Source of the DNA: Clusia tigrina
Lineage: Eukaryota > Arthropoda > Insecta > Diptera > Clusiidae
DNA length: 64,000 nucleotides
Assembly (NCBI GenBank): GCA_920105625.2
Contig: OV050033.1
Span: forward strand, 54,394,780-54,458,779
Direction: 5' to 3'
In this document: positions 48,582-53,560 of the stretch, piece by piece
How the letters are laid out: each line of letters opens with the position of its first letter
Numbering within the stretch: the stretch's first letter is position 1
Made by a program: the position numbers and the translations under genes
Notes under the pieces: model-generated
The model's input: only the letters and a program-made list of their open reading frames with translations
Told to the model about the DNA's origin: nothing
The model's database searches: none

Positions 48582-50358
48582 CCATCAACAACAACAAGGT
48601 GGAGGTGGTGGTGGCAACGGCGGCAGTGGAGGTAATTCATTGTTGAACACACCACCCGATCCGACAATGAATTTTAGCTTTGATGCACGTAAGTGAGAGT
48701 TGGTAACGAAATGATTATATGAAGTTGCTATAATTATTATGGGAATACTCGTAGTAGATTCAGAGAGTGTGATAAAGATGTTCCTGAGACTATTGTACGA
48801 GGAATTGTCTTTGCTACGCGTGTACCAATATTGGCACCTGAATGATTTGTGGTAGAGTGATAGAGTGTTGGTCAAGAGACACAGAGATTCAGTTCGCAAA
48901 ACCATGCTTTTATTATGAAGAATTCCGCTTCAAAATTTCTTGCATATCTATATAGTTTTTAAATTCAATTTATAGGATCGCCAAAAGCGCCATCTACCGG
49001 GCAATGCGTTAACACGCCACCGTCGGTATAGTCTATTTAAAATGCTAGCTTACGAAGGTGGTTGAATAAATCCCTTAAAATTGAAATAAGGAACACTTTT
49101 TGGCAAAAAAAGAATTATTTTTCAATACAGTCTTCTTCTAGAACGATGGACTCAATCCAAAGTTTCTCCAATTGTTTGATGCCATCCAAGTAACACGATT
49201 TTTCGAGGCCCTTAAAATACACGTTTGTTCCATCGATGACCTCCTCAATCGACCCAAATGTTTTACCACCGAGTCATATTTTGAAACAAAAAATAGTCGC
49301 ATGGGGCTAAATCTGGAGAATATGTTGGATGAGGGGCAGTTCGTCACCTAATTCATACAATTTTGCCGTTGTGACTACGGACTTCTGCGCTACGTTGCCC
49401 TGCTCAAAAGAGAACTGTTTTCCTAGCCAAATGGGTCGTTTTTATTTCCAATTGACGTCGAAACGATCCCCAACAGTTCTGCATAATATACGCGAGTGAT
49501 CGTTTTACCCTTTCCTAGGTAATCGAAGTAAATGACTCGGCGTGAATCCCAAAAAGCTGTCGCCATGACCTTGTTAGCCGACAGACCCACATTGGCCGTC
49601 TTCGGCTTCGATTCACCGGGAGAAGTCCACTTTCGCGACTGTTTCTTGGTATCTGATGTGTTGTGGTGAATCCATGTTTCGTCCACGGCTTCGAAACAGC
49701 GCGCAAACTTATTCGGATTGCGATTGAACATCGCCAGACACTCCTTTGAAGTTGTCAAGCGAGTGCGTTTGTTTTCAATTTGCTCACAAATGTGGACCCA
49801 TCTGGCGGATAGCTTTTTGATATTCAAATATTTTTGCAAACTTGAAATCGCTGATCCATGTGCTTAGCCTTTAGCCTCTTCAAGTTTGCGCACTTTCACT
49901 CGCCAATCGCCCAATATCATACTGTGGATTTTATTGACCATGAGTAAGCCATTATTGAAATTGAGTAAGCCAGTGGTGGAGAGTCCCCATAATACTCTTC
50001 AAGCTTTCGTACGGTTTTATTAGGGCGTGTTCTTTTGAAAGATACTTCTTGAATTTTTAACAGTTGGGCTTGAGATGGCAACGCCAACTGTTGTAATTTT
50101 TAGGCACTTATTGACCCGTTCTCGTATATTAATCCCGGAAAACAATGCTTGATTCACATCACATTTTGGTAATAAATTTCCTTAATTTTGTTGATTTTTC
50201 AGTTTTGGTGAAGAAAAATTACCTTCCCCGATAGCAACTTAAATTTTTTCAATTTATTACTTTCTTTTAAGAAAATATGTATAAATAAATTGGTTAAACA
50301 TAAATTTTAACGGACCCGTTTTACAGAAGATTTCTTCGGGAGCAGTGCCTCAAGGTGA
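19347..50358 (+). CDS. tai: taiman, p160/SRC-type steroid and juvenile hormone receptor coactivator (multi-exon, 5' end incomplete)
   Basis: Thirteen exons join in one frame to about 2073 residues plus stop: 19347-20010, 20575-20736, 36291-37116, 37175-38664, 38788-38952, 39019-40170, 41032-41248, 41310-41495, 41595-41989, 42055-42325, 42922-43146, 48251-48688, 50327-50358. Total length after the first split base is 6222 nt, exactly divisible by three. Seen: a p160-type bHLH, two PAS regions, LXXLL boxes LRHLL, LKGLL, LLSLL and LASLL, and long Q, N, G and A tracts. Known of the family: Tai is the single fly p160 coactivator, nuclear, partner of EcR/USP and of Met, needed for ecdysone and juvenile hormone responses and for border cell migration. 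Inferred: length is close to what I recall for the Drosophila protein. The start ATG is missing because the first exon begins with the last base of a split codon; its upstream exon is not identified here. Splice sites are read by eye, without transcript support. Confidence 0.95.
20020..20220. repeat. short ACTAAAACCAT repeats after the N-terminal exon
   Basis: ACTAAAACCAT occurs four times in tandem near 20047-20089 and again near 20179, as a partly duplicated 140-bp segment. Confidence 0.7.
20575..20736 (+). CDS. tai: taiman exon: bHLH domain
   Basis: Acceptor ttgcag ends at 20574 and donor gtgagc starts at 20737; 54 codons, phase 0 at both ends (visible residues 222-275). The exon opens PQSQINKCNNEKRRRELENN, a basic region with the KRRRE core, followed by helix 1 (YIEQLSEFL), a loop with KRGDMTSTKPDK, and the start of helix 2 (AILNQVVKT). 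This p160 bHLH signature is the strongest identifier of the gene. Helix 2 continues across the splice into the exon at 36291 (YRDICDKGQ). Known role: nuclear localisation and partner contacts; p160 bHLH domains are not established as sequence-specific DNA binders. Confidence 0.95.
20870..21490. repeat. tandem array, period about 153-161 bp
   Basis: AGTACATCAATTTAATGCAT followed by AATA recurs at 20936, 21092, 21245 and 21406. Each unit also has GTCGAAATCAGGGCTCTATA and GGATAGGAAATCTGG-like segments. Confidence 0.88.
22225..22295 (+). repeat. interspersed repeat fragment, family A copy 1
   Basis: GTGCTTGGAGACCTGCTTCT continuing to CTACCCCACTTCTAA is shared with 53978-54031 and, inverted, with 26210-26265. 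Confidence 0.75.
22300..22382. repeat. 11-nt repeat (ACTTACTCAGT)
   Basis: Seven imperfect units directly after the family A fragment. Confidence 0.8.
22560..23420. other. GC-richer unique block in the large taiman intron
   Basis: Includes an AGCAGCAGCAGCGGC run at 22859-22890 and balanced base composition unlike the flanks. The open frame at 22815-23051 starts at TTG and is low-complexity. It may be a regulatory or alternative transcribed region; nothing specific recognised. Confidence 0.3.
24020..24385. repeat. tandem duplication, period about 146 bp
   Basis: ACTAAAATCTAACACTTTCG and ACTAAAATTTAGCATTTTCG at 24025 and 24171, each followed by CAGTCGCYGAAGTGTACT, with a third decayed unit near 24351. 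Confidence 0.75.
25005..25110 (+). repeat. interspersed repeat, family B copy 1
   Basis: CTTCGAGTTGAAGGCCTCTG, CTAGTACTCATTCC and GTGTAAGATATAATAATAA are shared with 57535-57630 and, inverted, with 63635-63715. Confidence 0.75.
26205..26300 (-). repeat. interspersed repeat fragment, family A copy 2
   Basis: Inverted relative to the other copies; translates on the minus strand to TSMPECLEISFFGSSPAYPT, close to the 53.9-kb copy. The peptide conservation suggests derivation from a coding part of some element; the element was not recognised. Confidence 0.7.
26690..27140. repeat. tandem array, period 144-157 bp
   Basis: GGATCCATAGCGAAACTTTC-type anchors at 26701, 26845 and 27002, each followed by AGAGAATTGTTCTTGAGCAT and GCCACACCTCTC segments. 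Confidence 0.88.
27268..27323. repeat. (TA)n microsatellite
   Basis: Long TA run; the tyrosine/isoleucine frames across it are artefacts. Confidence 0.95.
27324..28650. other. intronic, no feature seen before the tRNA gene
   Basis: AT-rich; the only structure is the duplicated CATATCTAAGATATATTCTC at 27490-27530. Confidence 0.45.
28653..28726 (-). tRNA. tRNA-Thr (anticodon AGT), nested antisense in a taiman intron
   Basis: Read on the minus strand from 28726, the sequence begins GGCGCCGTGGCTTAGTTGG and folds as a cloverleaf: acceptor GGCGCCG/CGGGGCC, anticodon stem CCTGT/ACAGG with loop CTAGTAA (anticodon AGT, Thr), T stem GTGAG/CTCGC with loop TTCGAAT, discriminator T. The 74-nt length is normal. 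A run of five T on the minus strand (28632-28628) lies about 20 nt downstream and can serve as a pol III terminator. Oddities: acceptor position 4 faces position 69 as G-G, and the B box reads AGTTCGAATCT rather than the GGTTCGANNCC consensus. It could be a functional gene or a recently decaying copy. Confidence 0.88.
28740..30480. other. intronic, no gene seen
   Basis: AT-rich unique sequence between the tRNA and the 30.5-kb array. Open frames show no protein features. Confidence 0.4.
30480..30870. repeat. tandem array, unit about 100-117 bp
   Basis: GTCATATCGATGTTGCTATC and TCATTTGCTCTAAAAAACAA recur three times (near 30608, 30718 and 30818), with ATGTCTCCTTCTGT segments between. Confidence 0.85.
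32865..33005. repeat. 48-bp tandem repeat, three units
   Basis: GAGTATTAACTCGAATATAC followed by TTTCCTCGGTCAGGTGCC, three consecutive copies. Confidence 0.9.
34060..34457 (+). promoter_or_regulatory. tai: candidate alternative first exon of taiman ending ATG ACG | gtaaat
   Basis: A unique, less AT-rich block inside the large intron ends with ATG ACG at 34452-34457 followed by donor-like gtaaat. Spliced to the next coding exon (36291, phase 0) it would read M-T-Y-R-D-I-C-D, giving an isoform without the bHLH basic region and helix 1. Context at -3 is T, so the start is not strong, and upstream ATGs exist. This is inference from phase and composition only. Confidence 0.25.
35385..35645. repeat. 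65-bp tandem repeat, four units
   Basis: AGTTGGTAGTCCTGTTAAGA anchors at 35401, 35466, 35531 and 35593, each followed by CATGAGAGCCTACAATGG-like sequence. Confidence 0.9.
36291..37116 (+). CDS. tai: taiman exon: end of bHLH, linker, PAS-A
   Basis: Acceptor tttccag ends at 36290 and donor gtgagt starts at 37117; 275 codons plus one base (visible residues 276-550). It opens YRDICDKGQSRDISS, then a Ser/Thr/Asn-rich linker with a Cys cluster (PRCSRCATDNC). PAS-A begins near residue 365: FEALEHYISSVGWVLLQVNG, then the SCTQNIRELIGY and SYLYPGDHVKL segments typical of PAS folds. A Gly/His-rich insert at about 36790-36870 interrupts the domain. After it come KRSISAKVRMLVKDTR and EEVVLIAAPVK, the end of the PAS-A module. 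No ATG is needed because the reading frame enters from the upstream exon. Confidence 0.93.
37175..38664 (+). CDS. tai: taiman exon: PAS-B, Ser/Gly-rich region and first LXXLL box
   Basis: A 58-bp intron (37117-37174) with acceptor ttgcag precedes this exon; donor gtgagt starts at 38665. The split codon G|AT gives Asp, and visible residues are 551-1047. SSVLCLITRPEDESPLE and EQMTFKLDIHGKILSLDA mark the second PAS region, which continues through the RPFRLRLGAPDVYVHVKA strand at about 37540-37592. Then come Gly/Val- and Ser-rich segments, DPFDFDLAHSSFEIDP, and a run of 15 Asn codons at about 38420-38464. LRHLL at 38578-38592 is the first nuclear receptor box. The exon ends NILK, supplying the first two residues of a second box completed by the next exon. 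Confidence 0.93.
38788..38952 (+). CDS. tai: taiman exon: completes LKGLL box, starts LLSLL box
   Basis: Acceptor caaacag ends at 38787 and donor gtaagt starts at 38953; 55 codons in phase 0 (visible residues 1048-1102). It opens GLLNSEDDKDA, so splicing after ...NILK creates LKGLL, a nuclear receptor box. It ends SSNPMLLS; splicing to the next exon (LLNEK) creates LLSLL, another box. The reading frame also runs straight through the following 66-bp intron without a stop, so the two exons can look like one in a simple frame scan. Confidence 0.82.
38953..39018 (+). other. tai: 66-bp in-frame, stop-free mini-intron of taiman
   Basis: It begins gtaagta and ends ctacttgcag with a pyrimidine-rich stretch before the acceptor. 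Length is a multiple of three and there is no stop in the coding frame, so retention would insert 22 residues starting VSTKNLDILW between LLS and LLNEK. Removal creates LLSLL. Strong splice sites argue that it is an intron rather than exon sequence. Confidence 0.75.
39019..40170 (+). CDS. tai: taiman exon: LASLL box, His-rich tract, acidic region, polyQ
   Basis: Acceptor cttgcag ends at 39018; donor gttagt starts at 40171, weaker than the others. It has 384 codons, phase 0 (visible residues 1103-1486). Order: LLNEKTEEDESKG finishing the LLSLL box, a Gly-His repeat (about 39101-39132), SNNLTNEDLKRILKIQGDP, LASLL at 39292-39306, a Gly/Arg patch, then Ala/Thr/Gln-rich sequence. DIDPELSKILDSVMDYVNDD and EINERMAISAIQKSLM near 39780-39940 are predicted helical segments. 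I infer that this is the coactivator-recruiting activation region. PolyQ runs lie at about 39556-39580 and 40038-40074. Without splicing the frame ends at 40191. Confidence 0.9.
40320..40800. repeat. tandem array in a taiman intron, period 141-144 bp
   Basis: AATCTTCGCCAA anchors at 40402, 40543 and 40687. Each unit has 15-nt ACCTTCTTGAGAA subrepeats and an AAGAACTGAGAATAAATGAG segment. It fills most of the 861-bp intron 40171-41031. Confidence 0.88.
41032..41248 (+). CDS. tai: taiman exon: RGR / polyQ segment
   Basis: Acceptor ttcgcag ends at 41031 and donor gtaagt starts at 41249; 72 codons plus one base (visible residues 1487-1558). It reads GFQRPPPMYTARGRVPMNAV, then TPQQYRTLRQQQLAAQQKER and two Gln-rich stretches, ending DQL plus a split codon. 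The QRPPPMY start and the clean phase match with the exon at 40170 support the join across an 861-bp intron filled with a tandem repeat. Confidence 0.88.
41310..41495 (+). CDS. tai: taiman exon
   Basis: Preceded by a 61-bp intron ending tcgacag at 41309; donor gtatgt starts at 41496. The split codon T|GT gives Cys, then LNPGINNIGNLLNTTVAPNV, SLSRTNLPPDSQLSPNFTQT and MLHQQLSPGQRNAPFSPQPN follow, ending with a split Gly codon (visible residues 1559-1620). It carries no recognised domain; the repeated LSP and SPQP elements could be proline-directed phosphorylation sites (inference). Confidence 0.87.
41595..41989 (+). CDS. tai: taiman exon: polyQ and poly-Ala activation region
   Basis: Preceded by a 99-bp intron ending ttttcag at 41594; donor gtagga starts at 41990. 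It covers visible residues 1621-1752: YAPQFPQNAQRLSPQ, a polyglutamine tract of about 18 residues (41681-41735) with mixed CAA/CAG codons, a run of AQA triplets, RQPPFVGGTGVQSPVMSNAS and a nine-residue alanine run (about 41890-41915). Composition is typical of an insect coactivator activation domain. Frames at 41466 and on the opposite strand are shadows of these repeats. Confidence 0.88.
42055..42325 (+). CDS. tai: taiman exon: Ser/Pro/Gln-rich
   Basis: A 65-bp intron ending ctgttag precedes it; donor gtacgt starts at 42326. It has ninety codons plus one base (visible residues 1753-1842), reading GVSPYNARQYQQNQRRGLNS, LQRQSSFQAGDSFSGPPNSP, a SPQSPYGAGANVF segment and a QMQRMQRQTSVPQATQHLPG end. 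The RQSSF and RQTSV elements fit basophilic kinase consensus sites (inference). It joins in phase to the exon at 42922. Confidence 0.87.
42922..43146 (+). CDS. tai: taiman exon: Gly/Val-rich
   Basis: Acceptor acaaacag ends at 42921 and donor gtaagc starts at 43147; visible residues 1843-1917. It reads GSPRQFGSSTNHDNVSGNGA, a Gly/Val run, then FNSMMYNNMQHAAASQGPQP and PNDFYGRTQT with a split last codon. The next exon is 5.1 kb away, across an intron holding several minisatellites. I saw no other frame-compatible exon between them, but a small optional exon cannot be excluded. Confidence 0.82.
43383..43885. repeat. 21-nt minisatellite inside a 214-bp duplication
   Basis: Unit GAAGCAGAGGATACCACCACC. 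The leader GCGCGATCGTGACACGATGG occurs at 43383 and 43597, 214 bp apart, each followed by GAGTACTGAAGGAG and the array. Because the unit is seven codons long, several frames stay open on both strands. Confidence 0.92.
45690..46720. repeat. higher-order tandem array, 143-bp period with 36-50 bp subunits
   Basis: Subunits of the form AATAATGATCCACCATGACT and GTATAAGGTTGCTTCATC. The higher-order unit is marked by GATGATGTTCCAA at 46151, 46294 and 46437, exactly 143 bp apart; flanking units are less regular. Confidence 0.9.
46786..46875. repeat. (TA)n microsatellite
   Basis: Long, nearly perfect TA run at the end of the 143-bp array. Confidence 0.95.
48251..48688 (+). CDS. tai: taiman exon: EFVKQEL motif, long polyQ
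   Basis: Acceptor tttttgcag ends at 48250 and donor gtaagt starts at 48689; visible residues 1918-2063. The split codon G|CT gives Ala, then GNSANSSEFVKQELRAVVSG. VKQE at 48280-48291 fits the sumoylation consensus (hydrophobic-K-x-E). Poly-Ala and Gly runs follow, then a polyglutamine tract of roughly 40 codons from about 48475, interrupted by two His codons near its end, and LLNTPPDPTMNFSFDA. The tract mixes CAA and CAG. The long leucine frame on the opposite strand is its shadow. Confidence 0.88.
49116..50090 (-). pseudogene. mariner-type transposase remnant, antisense in the last taiman intron
   Basis: The minus strand carries an open segment (about 49423-49839) with VHICEQIENKRTRLTTSKEC, DETWIHH (first catalytic Asp region), WTSPGESKPK, KVMATAFWDS and YFDYLGKGKTITRVYYAELL, all typical mariner landmarks. 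Downstream, the usual HDNAPAH block has become QGNVAQ, losing the second catalytic Asp. YSPDLAPCDYFLFQNMTRW follows, then a frameshift to GKTFGSIEEVIDGTNVYFKG, ending at a stop at 49116-49118. The N-terminal third is broken by stops. Terminal inverted repeats were not resolved. The copy is inactive; the intron is still bounded by intact splice sites. Confidence 0.88.
50327..50358 (+). CDS. tai: taiman last coding exon (QDFFGSSASR, stop)
   Basis: Acceptor ttttacag ends at 50326. Two bases complete the split codon C|AA (Gln), followed by DFFGSSASR and TGA at 50356-50358. Joined to the previous exon this gives ...FSFDAQDFFGSSASR, which resembles the fly Tai C terminus as I remember it. The phase fit and total length divisible by three support this choice. 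The exon is only 32 coding bases, too short for a simple frame scan. No alternative terminal exon with a better fit was seen in the intron, which is filled by a mariner remnant. Confidence 0.8.
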
Positions 50359-50949
50359 CCCTAAACAGTGTAAGGCGACCAAAAGATACGTTCTAATGCG
50401 TAACGTGTGAGCGGTTAATGTGCAACACTAACAACAACAACAGCATCAACAACAACACCAACACCAACAACACAACAATAAAACAACAAAATAGTAAAAA
50501 GAATAAGAAAGAAAAATCAGCAACAACAGCAACAACAGCAACTGCTACAACAACTTTTACTTTATCATTTAAATCACTACAATTACTATAAGGCAAACCG
50601 GTGCAATAGTCTTAACAGAACATTAGCATTTACTTAACTTTACTTAGGAGAGCAAAAAAAAGTGAAATAGGAAATAGCTAGCTTACAAAGTTGATATTTA
50701 TGCATTTTTTAAAATTAAGTTAAAAGCGCTTCAAAAAGAGAGTTTTTATAGAAAAACAAACACACACACGCACGCATATACACGGTCACACCCAACCAGA
50801 CGTTCAATCACACAAATGTTATCTTTAACAGAGGCAGATTAACAGAAAATTTACTACGAGCCATTTACATACTCGTAACATGTTAAGTGGTTAACGGGAG
50901 TCTCTCTTTAACAACTGTAATTAAACCGATCGGCTGATTTGCCAGACAT

Positions 50950-51350
50950 AAAAGGGTGCCCAGGCTAACGAGGCATTAGAAATTATTGCAGTTATAATTA
51001 ATCCGATCAGCTGATTTATTTCATACGCTCTATGAAAACGTTAACAGGCCAAAGACACATCAGAAATTATTGCAGCTGTAAGTAATCCCTCAGCTGATTC
51101 GTCTTACATGGTTTATGAAAGGATGCACAGGCTAACGAGACATTAGAAATTATTATCAGTTCATACGTTTTACACGCATTATGAAAACATACACAGGATA
51201 ATGACACATTATAAATTATTTCTATCAGCTTTATACGCACTGTGAAAATATAAACAGGCCGACGAGACATTCGAAATTATTTCGTCCAGCTCCTACACTT
51301 TGCACGCCCTATGAATATGTTCACAGGTCAACGAGACATTACAAACATAC
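50950..51350. repeat. degenerate tandem repeat in the 3' UTR, unit about 60-86 bp
   Basis: The core CAGGCTAACGAGACATTAG, followed by AAATTATT, recurs at about 50961, 51047, 51128, 51195, 51254 and 51325 with variable spacers. Each unit also carries a CAGCTGAT-like and a TATGAAA-like segment. Confidence 0.75.
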
Positions 51351-51894
51351 TTCTGTCTATACATGACGAAACCACTTACAGGCCTCCAAGACTTCCTGAT
51401 TGGACACTTGAAATTATCATTATCCGCTGATCCGCTTTACCTGTTTTTCGAAAGCGGTTTCAGTCCGCGAAGACGTCTTGCTTTGACATATAATTATTAC
51501 AATATGCTTCTTAGTTTTACATGATTTGTTGATAAATATGGAAGGAATTCAGATAGAAGACTTTCATATTTAGTTGACAATGTTGAAAGTGTTTACAGGG
51601 CTCCAAGATACGCATAATGTGATTGTGTCACTAAGACAAAAGCGTTGTTGAGAGGCCAACGAGCTTTAACTAATAAAATGATCTCCAATAACTAATTTTA
51701 GAGCTTATTTTTCTTAATGAGAAAAGCTTTTACTGCCTTCGAACTCCGACCAGTTTTCGTTTTAATGCGAGTCGGGAGAGTTAAATTCAGTGTAATCAAT
51801 GTAGTAAAGCGAATACTACTTCACTTACTGTCCAACGAAATGGATCGCTTTTATATATGAAATTCAACCGATCAGTAAACTTGCTTTGCTTCTT

Positions 51895-52125
51895 GCTCTT
51901 TCGCTAACACATTTCTTTAGAATCAAGTCTGTTGAAACAGTCAGTTGAAGCGCTAACAGCTTTCTTTAGAATCAAGTCTGTGAAGCAACCAGTTGGTGCG
52001 CAAACAGTTTTCTTTAGAATAAAGTCTGTTAAAGCCATCAGCTGTTTCACTAACAGCTTTAGATTAAACTCTCTTAAAGCAAATAGCTATTTCATTAACA
52101 TCCTTCTTTAGTATCAAATCTGTTC
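51895..52125. repeat. tandem repeat in the 3' UTR, unit about 49 bp
   Basis: TCTTTAGAATCAAGTCTGT recurs at 51913, 51963 and 52011, with two more decayed copies after them. Each is joined to a CGCTAACA...CAGTTG segment. Confidence 0.75.
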
Positions 52126-53560
52126 AAGCAGGGTATGTAAATGGCTCGGTAAATGCATGTGCGAGACAGTTTAGTGAGAGGAGGGAGTATAGGATGTGAG
52201 AGTGCAAATTGAGGTAAGAGCGCACTTCTCTTGTGTGTGTATATAAAGCACGTTAGCAATGCGACATTATTATCGAAATTTTTTATTTTTTTAAATGCAA
52301 CAACAAATACTTTATACGTATAATTAAAAGGAAAGAAAAAAAAACAAGCAAAACATTAAATGATTTATAACAGAACTAATATTATATTTAACAGTAAGAG
52401 CCACAAGAAAAGCAAGAGAAATGTGTTATTTATTATAGCAAATATTAATTACTTATATTAAAACGAGAAAAAAAAATAAACACAAATATTTAACACATAC
52501 CATGATATACCAAAAGCAAGTAAATTATCAGTTACTTTAGTTATTTTTCTTACAACTTTTTGTTTTCTTTTTTCACATTTAATATTCGTACTTTAACAGC
52601 AAGAATTGTAAATTTTTACACAGAAGAACGAAAAAAAATTACATACTAAGTTACAAACTTTTATAATTATACCAGTATATAAAAGTGTGAGATGTGGAAC
52701 ATTTAGCAAAATATGTTTAACATAAAGTTTAAATTAAATTAAATTAAAAAATGGAAAATTTATAAACGAAAAGAATTATTAACATACAAAAAGAATTATT
52801 AACATTTCTTATGTAAACGACAACAGCAACATAACATTTAGTTTAACATTTAACTGTAATTTAAGCTGTTACAGTGTACTGCGGCACACTGTAGCCACGC
52901 CCATGAACGATCGTTATACGATAAATACACTGCTTTATTGCCGCTTCAAAGGTTGGTATCGGAGAAGATAAACGCAAAAACAAAATAAAAGTAAGAGTAA
53001 AATACAAACTAAAGTTTGAAAGTTGTTAAAAAGTTTTATATACACATATAACAGTGAGCGGGTCAAAGAAGCAATCAAGCAAATCACTTTAGCATAAAGT
53101 GAATAAAAAACGGAAGCGGAAACGGAAAACTTGCAACTTGCAGTAAAGAAAAAGCAAATATATATATGTATATATATTTTTCAGTGTGATAATTTGTTAA
53201 AATAAATGTTAAAAGAATTGTTTTTAAAAAGAATTGTGAAGCTGCGAAGCTGCTAAAATAATGCATGCAAATTTATACGATTGCAGAAATCATAAAAACT
53301 TTAAAAGTTTTAAAATTTATGTATATGTTTTGCTTGACCATGTAATTTTCATTTTAAAGTATATGAAGAGCAAAGTTGTTGAAAGGAGAGAGTAAGAAAA
53401 TTGTGTGATTCCCCTTTGTATTAATTTTTTCTTACTAAAATTGATAGACACCTTTTTATGTACTCTGTGGTGTTACAAAATTGCTGATATTCAAATATTT
53501 CTAATTAAGTTATGTTTAGTTAAAAATAACCTAAATATCTAAAAGCAGATCCATTGTGAC

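Larger units (their letters stand above)
50359..53560 (+). other. tai: probable taiman 3' UTR
   Basis: Sequence after the stop is A-rich on the + strand, with CAA runs near 50435-50550 and many short A tracts, typical of fly 3' UTRs. AATAAA-like signals occur at several places (for example near 52477 and 55330), so the end cannot be fixed. Two tandem arrays lie inside: about 50950-51350 and 51900-52120. A similar A-rich composition returns at 60.1-61.5 kb, so the transcript may be longer than drawn. Confidence 0.5.

Noticed and set aside
48136..48597. Minus-strand frame with a long leucine run
   Set aside because: It is the complement of the taiman polyglutamine tract.
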